The notes below the pieces were generated by a model that was given only the letters and a program-made list of their open reading frames with translations, had not been told where the DNA came from and searched no databases. A stretch of DNA of 40,095 nucleotides, taken from contig CANQAD010000013.1 in the NCBI GenBank assembly GCA_947588735.1, forward strand, positions 1 to 40,095. Reading direction: 5' to 3'. Shown piece after piece: positions 1 to 11,642 of the stretch (position 1 is its first letter; every line of letters starts with the position of its first letter). The position numbers and the translations under genes were made by a program. This DNA comes from an uncultured Akkermansia sp. GTDB taxonomy: Bacteria; Verrucomicrobiota; Verrucomicrobiia; Verrucomicrobiales; Akkermansiaceae.

Positions 1-353
1 TTGGATTCCACCTGCTTGATGGCGTTTGACACATTCACAAAAGCCATATCGTCATTCGTGCCGGTCTCAAAGATGAGCGTAAGCATGTAGGTGCCGTTAT
101 TGGCGCAGGTGGAGTAGAAGTAGAGCAGGTTCTCCATGCCGATGAGCTGCTCCTCCACCGGAGCAGCAACCACCTCTGCAAGTTCTTCGGCGCTGGCGCC
201 ACTGTACGTCATGCGTACGCTGATGGTGGGCGGTGAGACTTCCGGGTACTCCGCGACAGGCATCTTGGTGAGGCAGAGCAGGCCGCCCAGCATCATGAGA
301 ATCGAGATGACAAAGGCGAGTTTCGGACGATGGACAAACAGATCGGAAAACAT
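1..353 (-). CDS. RND efflux pump inner-membrane subunit (AcrB/HAE1 type), N-terminal part
   Basis: The start of a proton-driven inner-membrane RND exporter; about 117 residues are present and the rest lies beyond the left edge. Translation of the complement begins MFSDLFVHRPKLAFVISIL, the usual HAE1/AcrB start: a cytoplasmic FxxRP motif running into transmembrane helix 1. The porter-domain pattern AEYPEVSPPTISV follows, then GASAEELAEVVAAPVEEQL, which resembles the AcrB segment carrying the VT.PIEQ motif. It begins 34 bp after the stop of the adaptor gene on the same strand, so the two form an efflux operon. The leader holds a run of nine C and eight A on the coding strand and no Shine-Dalgarno sequence. 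Family assignment is firm; the substrate cannot be told. Confidence 0.93.
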   Translation of the reverse strand, partial: MFSDLFVHRPKLAFVISILMMLGGLLCLTKMPVAEYPEVSPPTISVRMTYSGASAEELAEVVAAPVEEQLIGMENLLYFYSTCANNGTYMLTLIFETGTNDDMAFVNVSNAIKQVES

Positions 354-359
354 AGTCGA

Positions 360-376
360 TTTTTTTTGGGGGGGGG
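360..376. other. Homopolymer pair T8G9 in the RND pump leader
   Basis: Eight T followed directly by nine G on the plus strand, that is C9A8 on the coding strand, lie between the adaptor stop (388) and the pump start (353). Homopolymer runs of this length are prone to slippage. Here it would change the adaptor-pump spacing rather than a reading frame. It could also be a sequencing error zone. Confidence 0.6.
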
Positions 377-387
377 AAAGGGATTTC

Positions 388-2529
388 TTATTGCTCAATG
401 GTCACGGGCGTCCCGTCTTCCAGCGCGGCCAGGTTGGTGGTGATGATTTGGTCGTCCGAGTGCACGCCGCTATAGACCGGGGTGAGTCCGTCATCGGTGG
501 CAGCTCCGCAGAGGATGCGCACGAGCCTGGCTCGGCCGTTGCGCAGCACAAAGGTGTAGTGCCCGCGGGTGTCGGTGAGAACGGAACCGGAGGGGATAGC
601 GGGCACAGGTTTATCGCTGCTGCGCCCAACACGAATCGTCACCACGCCTCCCGGTTGAAGGAGGTGCTCCTTATTCTCAAAAACGCCCCAGATGTTGATG
701 GTGTCGGTAGCAGCCTGCACCAAGTTGTCGCAGAAAGCAACGCGCCCCTTTTCCGGCAATACTTTGCCGGTGGCAGTCACCAGCGAAATATCCGCATCCT
801 CCACCATTTTATCCACCGTGCCGAAGTGTGAGAGGATCGCGCTTTCACTCAACGAGAAGCGAACGTAGATGGGGCTGAGCTGCATCAACGTGGCCAGCGG
901 AGACTTCACGTCAGCTATATAGTTGCCTTTGGAAAAGTTGACGCGTCCGATACGACCATCCATCCAAGCTCGCACTGTACAGCGCGAGAGGTTGTCTTTG
1001 GCAATGATGAGAGCCGCCTCGGCGCCGGATTTGAGAGCCAGCAGTTCGTTGAGTGCTGCCTGAGCGCTTTCCACCTCATCGCGGCTGGTGGCATTGCGTT
1101 TGGCAAGCTCTTCTTGGCGCGTCAGCTTCGTCTGGGCGTCGGAGATGCGTACATCAAGCACATTGATGGCAGACTGCTGGGCGTCCACTGTGGCCTGGTA
1201 GCGGGTGGGATCAATGGAGAACAGGACATCGCCCTTTTTCACGCGGTCACCCTCCTTGAAAGCGGGCTCCGCAAGGATACCCTGCACAAGCGGCCGGATA
1301 TTCACGCGGTTGATGGCTTCTACACGCGCGCCATTGCATTCCAGGACAGTAGGGTCGGCAATGAGTTTGGCCGTGGCCACTTGCACGGGCACGGCAGATT
1401 CTGCTTGCGATGAGTTGTCAGCTGCGGGTTTCGAGCTGCGCATGTTTTTCTGCTCCGGGAATACGGGCACCACCTTCGCTCCCTGCCGTGTTTTGTGAGC
1501 GCCGTCAGTAATAACGGTTTCGCCTGGCTTGAGCCCTTCGTAGATAGACTGCAATCGTCCCCGGATGGCGCCGGACACCACATCGCGCCGCGTCACCGTC
1601 CCATCCTCAGCTACGGTATAAACGAAAGAGCCGGCAGCATCATGCTGCACGGCGGTGAGCGGCACCATCGTCACTTCCATCGTATCGGTGAGTGATACCA
1701 ACAGAGCTCCGATACCGCGCGGGATAAGCGTATGTTCCTTGTTCGGGAAATTGGCCCATAGGGTGTACGAATCAGTACTCCCCGACACTTGGTTATCCAC
1801 AATTTCAATGGTCCCGGAAGCGGGATACTGCGCGCCGCTGGCAGTGATGAGCCGTACATCCGCTACACTGCCGATGCGCCTCGGACCGCCAAAAGCGCCG
1901 TTCACATCCGACTGGCTGAGGGGGAACCGCACGTAGATGGGATCCACTTGGGTGATGGTGGCCAGCTGTTCACCGGCGGTAATGTAGTTGCCGTTGGAGA
2001 ACTCGACACGCCCGATGCGACCGGGGATTTCAGCTCGGATCGTGCAGTCCTCCAAATCCTTTTTGGCTTTGGTCAGGTCGGCCTGAGCGCCGGTGCGGCT
2101 GGCTTTCAGCTCCTCCAGCTTGGCCAGGGCTGTTTCCATCTCCTCTTTGGAGGTCGCCAGGCTCTCGGCAAGTTTGGAGAGGCGCTTCGAGTTGTTGGTA
2201 GCGTAGATAATCTGCGCATCAATGCGCGCGAGGTCAGCTTCCGCTTGTTGCACAGCGGCTTGATAACGCAGCGGATCAATGCGGAAAAGCACGTCTCCCT
2301 CCTTTACCAAAGCCCCTTCCTTGCAGGGTGTATCAACAAGAAAGCCCTCCACCGCAGCGCGCACATGCACCGTGCGAATGGCTTCTACGTGACCGATGCT
2401 GCGCCTCGCCACGTAATCGCGCCCCGTAGTGGCCTTTTCCACTTGCACATGTTCTGCTTGCCCGAGGGGAGGCAAAGCCTGTGCCATCCCTGTGACGAGA
2501 AAGATCCCTGTCAAGAAAACGAACTTCAT
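388..2529 (-). CDS. Tandem-duplicated RND periplasmic adaptor (two MFP units in one chain)
   Basis: A membrane-fusion (AcrA-like) protein of 713 residues, about twice the usual 350-400. After a signal peptide (MKFVFLTGIFLVTGMAQA) come two complete adaptor units. Unit 1 (about residues 25-360) has a lipoyl half-motif EGALVKEGDVLFRIDPLRYQ, a coiled-coil hairpin, the second half-motif (CTIRAEIPGRIGRVEFSNGN) and a beta-barrel with VDPIYVRFPLSQ. Unit 2 (about 385-713) repeats the order: EGDRVKKGDVLFSIDPTRYQ, a second hairpin, CTVRAWMDGRIGRVNFSKGN and LSPIYVRFSLSE. An in-frame ATG lies 30 bp further upstream at 2559. I prefer 2529 because a TTGACG box (complement of 2567-2572) sits just ahead and the signal peptide then starts cleanly. 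The RND pump follows at once, so this is its adaptor. Working adaptors are hexamers, so a fused dimer could build a trimer of dimers (inference). Confidence 0.9.
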   Translation of the reverse strand: MKFVFLTGIFLVTGMAQALPPLGQAEHVQVEKATTGRDYVARRSIGHVEAIRTVHVRAAVEGFLVDTPCKEGALVKEGDVLFRIDPLRYQAAVQQAEADLARIDAQIIYATNNSKRLSKLAESLATSKEEMETALAKLEELKASRTGAQADLTKAKKDLEDCTIRAEIPGRIGRVEFSNGNYITAGEQLATITQVDPIYVRFPLSQSDVNGAFGGPRRIGSVADVRLITASGAQYPASGTIEIVDNQVSGSTDSYTLWANFPNKEHTLIPRGIGALLVSLTDTMEVTMVPLTAVQHDAAGSFVYTVAEDGTVTRRDVVSGAIRGRLQSIYEGLKPGETVITDGAHKTRQGAKVVPVFPEQKNMRSSKPAADNSSQAESAVPVQVATAKLIADPTVLECNGARVEAINRVNIRPLVQGILAEPAFKEGDRVKKGDVLFSIDPTRYQATVDAQQSAINVLDVRISDAQTKLTRQEELAKRNATSRDEVESAQAALNELLALKSGAEAALIIAKDNLSRCTVRAWMDGRIGRVNFSKGNYIADVKSPLATLMQLSPIYVRFSLSESAILSHFGTVDKMVEDADISLVTATGKVLPEKGRVAFCDNLVQAATDTINIWGVFENKEHLLQPGGVVTIRVGRSSDKPVPAIPSGSVLTDTRGHYTFVLRNGRARLVRILCGAATDDGLTPVYSGVHSDDQIITTNLAALEDGTPVTIEQ

Positions 2530-2649
2530 ACGCCTATATGTACGTATCTTGTCCGCCATTTTTTACCGTCAATACACAATTTTCTCCTTCTGCCTCCGCA
2601 GAAAACGTGCAAAAAAAACAGTCGTCCGCCATTGAGAAAATCCGAGATG

Positions 2650-2743
2650 TTGAAATGGCTGTATGCGTTTGTTATGGACGTCAAAACGTGCAGGGGCCGT
2701 TTTCCCGCTCTGCCGGGAGAGTCGCCAGACTCTCGCTTTTTTT
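2650..2743 (+). ncRNA. Candidate small RNA unit: promoter-like boxes plus terminator
   Basis: TTGAAA (2650-2655), a 17-bp spacer and TATGGA (2673-2678) precede an intrinsic terminator ending at 2743, predicting a transcript of about 60 nt from near 2685. No plus-strand gene lies upstream to need this terminator. A short reading frame (MLKWLYAFVMDV...) runs from 2647 to the T-run, but it has no ribosome site and starts upstream of the -35 box. This rests on pattern alone. Confidence 0.25.
2717..2743 (+). terminator. Rho-independent terminator, plus strand
   Basis: A perfect 7-bp stem GAGAGTC/GACTCTC with a GCCA loop (2717-2734) is followed by GC and seven T. It reads in the plus direction only; on the minus strand no T-run follows. 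Confidence 0.6.
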
Positions 2744-2844
2744 AACTCCACATTGGGAAATATGCACAATGTGAACAAAATCAATGAATGAAAGAAACGT
2801 CTATCGTTTTCTGGTACATTGGGTATGCGTCTCTTTTTCGGGGC

Positions 2845-3354
2845 CAGGGCAAACGCATTTGAAAGAAGTTCATCAACGGGGAAAATGCAATCCGTCCCAA
2901 TAAAATGTTCTCCGGGCTTATTGAACCCATTTCGCATATGTTTTTTTATGGACGAAAGAAGCAAGCCAGCCCTGCGGGTTGGCCAATCCGCCTTGCAGCC
3001 GTCGTCGGCTTTCGCAGCCCCGCGCACCAGCGCGCGAATTTCCTAAATCGTAATTCGTCATTCGGAAATCGAAAATTACCAATGGATTATTCTTCATGAT
3101 GCGGTGATAACCGCTTGTTGGGATCTCTTTTTCTTGGGACAAATGTGGAGAAAATGGCCTTGTTGGCTGATATGATCGTTGATATGAATCAAAAATGATG
3201 ACAACATGCAGTCATCATGATGATAGCTTCCAAGAACTCTTCTGCCTACGTTCATGATTCAAAAAACATGCACAACGTTCACATTGTCAATAAATAGCAA
3301 TTTGTTCATCGTCAATCGTAAATAGCAACAGCATTTCCTCATGCGGTTGCCCTG
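2845..3354 (+). repeat. R1 element copy 1, interrupted by an R2 element
   Basis: It opens with CAGGGCAAACGCATTTGAAAG and closes with ATGCGGTTGCCCTG, the ends shared by all R1 copies. The body is split by a 247-bp R2 element at 2894-3140; after it the R1 body resumes at GGAGAAAATGGCCTTG. Without R2 the copy would be near the standard 240 bp. It is diverged from the other copies (for example CAACAGCATTTCCTCATGCGG at the closing hairpin) and shows no clear target duplication, so it is probably old. The rest of the 2560-3414 gap holds the candidate RNA above and the nuoA promoter; I see no gene. Confidence 0.85.
2894..3140 (+). repeat. R2 element nested in R1
   Basis: It begins GTCCCAATAAAATG and ends TTTTTCTTGGGAC, imperfect inverted ends. 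The left 60 bp (CCGGGCTTATTGAACCC, then TTTCGCATATG) recur inverted at 26164-26230. The right end recurs at 24480-24527 and 36720-36773. A GC-rich middle and an AWTCGTM heptad tract (about 3046-3080) complete it. There is no coding capacity. Confidence 0.7.
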
Positions 3355-3371
3355 GTTCCTTTTTGCTCGTC

Positions 3372-3400
3372 TTGACAGGACGGAGAGAATATGCTATAAA
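3372..3400 (+). promoter_or_regulatory. Sigma70-like promoter of nuoA
   Basis: TTGACA (3372-3377), 17-bp spacer, TATAAA (3395-3400); the nuoA ATG is 14 nt downstream. It starts 17 bp outside the right end of R1 copy 1. Confidence 0.75.
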
Positions 3401-3414
3401 GCAACACGGATCGT

Positions 3415-3810
3415 ATGCAGCAAGAGTATTTTTCAGCGTTGGTGCAGTTGCTAGCCGGGTTTGGCTTCGCTGGAATCATCTTGGTTTTGAGCGTGATATT
3501 TGGTCGTCGGGCAAAGGTGCGAAAGGCGCAGGATATACCCTATGAGTGCGGGAATGTGCCGGAGGGGGACGGTGCTCCTGGATTCTTCTCGATTAAGTAT
3601 TACCTGGTTGCGGTATTGTTTCTGGTGTTCGACTTGGAGGTGATATTGCTTTATCCGTGGGCGGTGAACTTCAAAGGACTGGTTCAGGAAAACGGCTCCG
3701 CTCTTGCTGCGATGGCGATCTTCATCGGGGTGTTGATGGCCGTGTTTTTTTACGCTGTGGGGAAGGGTGTGATTGTGTGGCACAAGAATCCGATACCGCC
3801 CGAGCGTTGA
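3415..3810 (+). CDS. nuoA: NADH-quinone oxidoreductase subunit A
   Basis: A small membrane subunit of respiratory complex I, 131 residues, the usual size. Three transmembrane helices are visible (about 8-28, 62-80 and 94-113). The family block between helices 1 and 2 reads [15 protein letters not shown], containing the conserved cysteine loop, followed by [20 protein letters not shown], the typical second-helix motif. The gene has its own promoter and a short leader without a strong ribosome site. The other nuo genes are not next to it: metH follows after 16 bp. A split nuo locus is therefore likely; nuoB-N would be elsewhere in the genome. Confidence 0.95.
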   Translation: MQQEYFSALVQLLAGFGFAGIILVLSVIFGRRAKVRKAQDIPYECGNVPEGDGAPGFFSIKYYLVAVLFLVFDLEVILLYPWAVNFKGLVQENGSALAAMAIFIGVLMAVFFYAVGKGVIVWHKNPIPPER

Positions 3811-3826
3811 TACACACCATTGCGCA

Positions 3827-7522
<3,696 letters not shown>

Positions 7523-7540
<18 letters not shown>

Positions 7541-7763
7541 AAGAAGTTCATCAACGGAGAAAATGGCCTTGTTGGCTGATATGATCGTTGATACGCATCA
7601 AAAAAATGACAACAAGCAGTCATCGTGATGATGGCTCTCAAGAACTCTCCTGCCTACGTTCATGATTTGAAAAAAACTGCGCAACGCGCACATGATCAAT
7701 AAATCGTAATTCGTAACTCGTCAATCGTAAATAGCAACCGCATTTCCTAATGCGGTTGCCCTG
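7523..7763 (+). repeat. R1 element copy 2 (in the 3' end of metH)
   Basis: A complete 241-bp copy: CAGGGCAAACGCATTTG at the left and GCAACCGCATTTCC...ATGCGGTTGCCCTG at the right. It is flanked by the direct repeat GAAGAGGTGT at 7513-7522 and 7764-7773. It supplies the metH stop codon. It is nearly identical to copy 3, which suggests a recent tandem duplication or insertion into the same target. Confidence 0.93.
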
Positions 7764-7773
7764 GAAGAGGTGT

Positions 7774-8013
7774 CAGGGCAAACGCATTTGAAAGAAGTTC
7801 ATCAACGGAGAAAATGCTCTTGTTGGCTGATATGATCGTTGATACGCATCAAAAAATGACAACAAGCAGTCATCATGATGATGGCTCTCAAGAACTCTCC
7901 TGCCTACGTTCATGATTCGAAGTAAACTGCGCAACGCGCACATGATCAATAAATCGTAATTCGTAACTCGTCAATCGTCAATAGCAACCGCATTTCCTAA
8001 TGCGGTTGCTCTG
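7774..8013 (+). repeat. R1 element copy 3 (tandem with copy 2)
   Basis: A complete 240-bp copy in the same orientation, sharing the middle GAAGAGGTGT with copy 2 and followed by a third copy of that 10-mer at 8014-8023. The right end has one change (GCTCTG). The pheA promoter begins 18 bp beyond it. Copies 2 and 3 fill the metH-pheA gap of 529 bp; there is no gene in it. Confidence 0.93.
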
Positions 8014-8031
8014 GAAGAGGTGTACATCCAC

Positions 8032-8061
8032 TTGCCAAGGCGGGGTGAAGTGTGATAGAAT
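8032..8061 (+). promoter_or_regulatory. Promoter of pheA, almost touching the start codon
   Basis: TTGCCA (8032-8037), 18-bp spacer, TAGAAT (8056-8061). The pheA ATG begins 8 nt after the -10 box, so the transcript would have a leader of only a few bases or none. Confidence 0.6.
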
Positions 8062-8069
8062 GAGCGCGC

Positions 8070-9140
8070 ATGGATGAGATAGAACAGTTGCGCGAGCAGA
8101 TTGACCGTGTGGATGCGTCTATTGTGGAGCTGCTCAAGGAGCGTATGCAGTACGTGCACCGTGTGGGTGAAATTAAGGCCGCCGATGGGGGTGAACTTTT
8201 TGTGCCGGAGCGCGAGAGCGCCCAGCGCGAAAAATTGGCGCGACTTAATGCAGGGGTGCTGCCGGATGAAGCCCTGCTGAGCATCTATCGCCAGATTATT
8301 AGTTGCGGCTACCTGCTGGAGGGTGGGTTGCGCGTGGGTTATTTGGGGCCGGAGGGAACGTGGAGTCATCAGGCGGCGCTCGCGCGCTTTGGGGAAAGCG
8401 TGACTCTCATGCCATTTGCTTCGTTTTCGCACCTTTTTGATGCGACGGAGCGTGGCGAAGTCGATTATGCCGTCGTACCCATTGAGAACAACACCGCTGG
8501 CTTTGTGACGCAGACAATGGACTTGCTCATGGGTAGTTCCAGTTTGCGTATCTGTGCGCAGCATATGCAGAGCGTGCAGAATTGTCTGCTGGCAAATTGC
8601 GAGAGAGGGGAAATACGCACAATCTATTCACACCCGCAGGTGCTGGGGCAGTGCAAGCTGTGGTTGCAGCAGAATTTCCCGAATGCCGAGCAGATTTCTA
8701 CCGCCTCCACTGCTGCGGCGGCTCAATTGGCTCATGCGGAAGCCGCTAAGGGTGCGGCTGCGCTGGGGAGCCGACTCGTTGGTGGGCTCAACAAGCTTAA
8801 CGTATTGGAAGCTAATATCCAGGATAATGCCACGAACACAACGCGTTTCGCCGTGGTTGGTAAACAGCGGACGCGGCCCACCGGCAAAGATCGCTCCACT
8901 GTCTGTTTTGGCGTGCCGCACGTGCCGGGCTCGTTGGCAGATGTGTTAATGCTCTTCAAGAAGCACGAAATTAACATCTATTGTATTGATTCAAGACCAT
9001 CGCGACATATGTCATGGGAGTACATGTTTTACATTGATGTTGACGGACATGAGAAATGTGAGCCATTGCAGACATGCTTGGAAGAGCTGCGGCGGGGGAG
9101 CCCCATGTTGAAGGTGCTTGGTTCATACCCGGAATTGTAA
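8070..9140 (+). CDS. pheA: Bifunctional chorismate mutase / prephenate dehydratase (P-protein)
   Basis: Converts chorismate to prephenate and then to phenylpyruvate, the branch to phenylalanine. The 356 residues hold an AroQ-type chorismate mutase (about 1-85; DEIEQLREQIDRVDASIVEL, with RVGEIK), prephenate dehydratase (about 88-265) with GYLGPEGTWSHQAA and the catalytic TTRF at T257-F260, and a C-terminal ACT domain (about 275-350). In the ACT domain the feedback motif normally written ESRPS reads DSRPS, and GALV reads PGSLADVL. Phenylalanine inhibition is therefore likely but not certain. It heads the run pheA-holB-yicC-gmk, with holB starting 4 bp after its stop. Confidence 0.96.
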   Translation: MDEIEQLREQIDRVDASIVELLKERMQYVHRVGEIKAADGGELFVPERESAQREKLARLNAGVLPDEALLSIYRQIISCGYLLEGGLRVGYLGPEGTWSHQAALARFGESVTLMPFASFSHLFDATERGEVDYAVVPIENNTAGFVTQTMDLLMGSSSLRICAQHMQSVQNCLLANCERGEIRTIYSHPQVLGQCKLWLQQNFPNAEQISTASTAAAAQLAHAEAAKGAAALGSRLVGGLNKLNVLEANIQDNATNTTRFAVVGKQRTRPTGKDRSTVCFGVPHVPGSLADVLMLFKKHEINIYCIDSRPSRHMSWEYMFYIDVDGHEKCEPLQTCLEELRRGSPMLKVLGSYPEL

Positions 9141-9144
9141 CGCT

Positions 9145-10122
9145 ATGCCCTTCACATCCGACCAGGCATTCGAATTGCTCGAGCATGCTCATGCCAGTGG
9201 ACGCATGCCGCATGCACTACTTATTACCGGAGCGCCAGAATGCGGCACAAACCATCTGGCCCTGCAGCTCGCGACCCTCTTGTGTGGGGCAAAGGCAGAT
9301 AGTATGGAAAACCTGATGCACCCAAACTGCCGCGTGGTACGTCCCGGTTCGAAGATCCGCACTATCACCATCAACGCGATCCGCAGTGTGGAACCCTTCC
9401 TCACCATGTGCTTGCCTCCTGGGGAGACCAGACTCGTAATTGTGGCCGAGGCCGACCGCTTGTCGGATGACTCAGCCAATGCTTTCCTGAAAACATTGGA
9501 AGAGCCGCCGCCGCAGACACTCATTGTGCTCGTTACCGAGTTGCCGAGCCGTCTGCTGCCTACCATTCGCTCGCGCTGCATTCGTATGGACCTGGTTGCA
9601 CCTTCCATGGGGGAACGGATAAGCGAGGCTCAGCGGCGGTTTCTCCCTGCGGTGCGTGCTGCATTGGCCAAACTTGGGTCGGATGTAGCCGCGCTTGCTC
9701 TACGTTCAGACTTTCAGGAATTACTAACTGCTGAGCGTGCTGAGATCACGGACAGAATCACCTCGGCGCTTAAAACAGAAGCGAAAAACATTGCCGAGGG
9801 TACTGATGTGCGTGATTGGGAGGCACAGCAAAGAGATACTACTGCTGCCATGATTGAGACCGAGTATCTGGCGCGGCGGACACAGATGTTGGAGCTGCTT
9901 ACGCTGTGCCTGGGGCAGGCGGTGTTAGCCGCCTCGCATGCGCCGGATGTGCAACCCGTGGTTCCGGAGATTGAGGTGGTGGCGAACAAATTTTCCGTTG
10001 CCAATTTAATGGCTCGGATGCGCGCGGTGGATGAACTCCAAAAAGACCTCAGTTACAATGTGCAGGAAGCTCTCATACTCGATGCGCGTTTTACCCAAAT
10101 TATCGGCACTTCACCTCTATGA
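9145..10122 (+). CDS. holB: DNA polymerase III delta'-type clamp-loader subunit
   Basis: An AAA+ clamp-loader protein of 325 residues. The N-terminal AAA module reads HALLITGAPECGTNHLALQ at the P-loop position. The loop lacks the GKT signature, as expected of a delta' subunit, which does not hydrolyse ATP. Further marks are VIVAEADRLSDDSANAFLK, EEPPPQTLIVLVT and the SRC-type motif (TIRSRC) that acts in trans on a neighbouring subunit. The start at 9145 is set by distance to pheA (4 bp) and by the usual F..A...L start; an upstream in-frame GTG at 9118 would lie inside pheA. The stop overlaps yicC by 4 bp (ATGA). The C-terminal collar is divergent. Confidence 0.85.
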   Translation: MPFTSDQAFELLEHAHASGRMPHALLITGAPECGTNHLALQLATLLCGAKADSMENLMHPNCRVVRPGSKIRTITINAIRSVEPFLTMCLPPGETRLVIVAEADRLSDDSANAFLKTLEEPPPQTLIVLVTELPSRLLPTIRSRCIRMDLVAPSMGERISEAQRRFLPAVRAALAKLGSDVAALALRSDFQELLTAERAEITDRITSALKTEAKNIAEGTDVRDWEAQQRDTTAAMIETEYLARRTQMLELLTLCLGQAVLAASHAPDVQPVVPEIEVVANKFSVANLMARMRAVDELQKDLSYNVQEALILDARFTQIIGTSPL

Positions 10123-11003
10123 ACAGCATGACCGGATTCGGGGCGGCGGCCGTCCCATTTTGTGGCGCTTCTCTGCGCGTGGAAATCAGCGGGATTAATC
10201 GCAAACAGCTCGAATGTGCCATCAACCTGCCACGTCCGTGGGCCGAGTTGGAGCCCCAAGTGCGTGAATACGTAGCAAAGCGGGTCTCGCGCGGGCGAGT
10301 GAGCATATTTGCTGTGCCACAATCGACAGATGGGTCGGATAAGGGGTTGTTGCATCTTCATCGTGATAAACTGGAAGCGCTCAAGGGGCGACTTGAGGAA
10401 GTAAAGACGATTTGTGGGCGTGACGTGCAGCTTTCTGTGGATGCGTTGCTGCGTTTGGGGGTGCTGACGGACTCCGTGGGGGAGGCGGTGTCGCCGGAGG
10501 CCGTGTGGGGAGAAGCTCTTTTACCCGCATTGCAGAGGGCGATGGAGCATTTTTTACAAATGAGAGCGCAGGAGGGGGGCAACTTGGCGAGGGATTTACG
10601 GACGCGCGTGGCGAAGCTGCACGAGCTGCGTGCAAAAATGCTCCAGTCCGCCGTGGATGTGCCTGCCCGTTACCGGGAGTCGTTGCTTCGGCGTCTCGCT
10701 GAGCAAGGATTGGTGCTGGGTGAGCCAGATGAACGACTGGCAAAGGAACTCGCGCTCTTTGCCGATAAATGTGACGTGAGTGAAGAAATGACACGTTTGC
10801 ATTCTCATCTTCAGCAGTTTGAAAAGTTTATTTCACGCTCGGACGAGGCTGTGGGGCGACCTCTGGATTTTCTCTGCCAAGAGATATTCCGCGAGTTGAA
10901 TACGACCGGATCGAAAGCCAATAGCGCTGAGCTTGCCCAACTGGTAGTGACGGCTAAAACTGAACTCGAAAAAATACGTGAGCAAGTCCAAAATGTCGAA
11001 TAA
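10119..11003 (+). CDS. yicC: YicC/YloC-family endoribonuclease
   Basis: 294 residues beginning MNSMTGFGAA, the hallmark start of the family, and ending with the conserved block TTGSKANSAELAQLVVTAK followed by ELEKIREQVQNVE. The middle carries a predicted coiled coil and, near residues 205-245, a block of acidic and hydrophobic residues typical of these proteins. YicC proteins are metal-dependent endoribonucleases linked to small-RNA turnover; in many genomes they sit beside gmk, as here. The ATG overlaps the holB stop as ATGA and the 3' end overlaps gmk by 11 bp, so translation is probably coupled. Confidence 0.93.
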   Translation: MNSMTGFGAAAVPFCGASLRVEISGINRKQLECAINLPRPWAELEPQVREYVAKRVSRGRVSIFAVPQSTDGSDKGLLHLHRDKLEALKGRLEEVKTICGRDVQLSVDALLRLGVLTDSVGEAVSPEAVWGEALLPALQRAMEHFLQMRAQEGGNLARDLRTRVAKLHELRAKMLQSAVDVPARYRESLLRRLAEQGLVLGEPDERLAKELALFADKCDVSEEMTRLHSHLQQFEKFISRSDEAVGRPLDFLCQEIFRELNTTGSKANSAELAQLVVTAKTELEKIREQVQNVE

Positions 11004-11598
11004 AAATCTTGGCACCCTGTTGATCGTGTCCGGTCCAAGCGGGTCGGGAAAAACGACCCTCTGTCGTCGGGCTGAGGCGGACGGACTTACAGCCTATTCC
11101 ATCTCCTGCACCACGCGAGCTCCGCGCGGCGGAGAAATCAATGGAAAAGACTACTATTTTTTGACACAAAGTGACTTTGATGCTAAAGTAGCCGCCGGAG
11201 AGTTTCTGGAGCATGCCTGCGTGCATGGCAACAGTTACGGCACACTGCGCAGCGAAGTGGTGCGCCATTTGGAACAGGGGGAAAATGTAGTGATGGATAT
11301 TGATGTGCAGGGCGCAGCGTCTATCCGCTCCTGCTTGGATCCCATCATTCGGCGTGCCTACGCGGATGTTTATATCTATCTGTCGCGCATGGAGGTGGAG
11401 AATCGCCTTCGCGGGCGCAGCACCGACAGCGAAGAAACTATCCAGCTGCGTTTGCGCAACGCCGATGTAGAGGATGCTCGCCGTGCTGAGTACCAGTATA
11501 TTCTACCCTCGGCCAGCCGCGAGCATGATTACGCCCTTTTCAAACATCTGCTCACCGCCCTTTCTCTCCGTACAAGCTTGTGGAGAGAGGCGGAATAA
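10993..11598 (+). CDS. gmk: Guanylate kinase
   Basis: Phosphorylates GMP to GDP with ATP. The 201 residues contain the P-loop GPSGSGKTTL, the GMP-binding block SCTTRAPRGGEINGKDYYF, then FLEHACVHGNSYGT and DIDVQGAASIR, all in family order. Size is normal. ATG 10993 overlaps the yicC stop by 11 bp; an upstream in-frame GTG at 10978 is possible but would extend the overlap. It is the last gene of the plus-strand run and faces trpS across 44 bp; no strong terminator is seen there. Confidence 0.96.
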   Translation: MSNKNLGTLLIVSGPSGSGKTTLCRRAEADGLTAYSISCTTRAPRGGEINGKDYYFLTQSDFDAKVAAGEFLEHACVHGNSYGTLRSEVVRHLEQGENVVMDIDVQGAASIRSCLDPIIRRAYADVYIYLSRMEVENRLRGRSTDSEETIQLRLRNADVEDARRAEYQYILPSASREHDYALFKHLLTALSLRTSLWREAE

Positions 11599-11642
11599 GG
11601 AGGCAGGAACGAGGTGCGCTCTCGGTTGGTTGGACGGCAAAA

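Noticed and set aside
2569..3027. A 152-codon minus-strand frame upstream of the efflux operon
   Set aside because: It crosses the terminator stem and the R1/R2 repeats and has no ribosome site or family marks.
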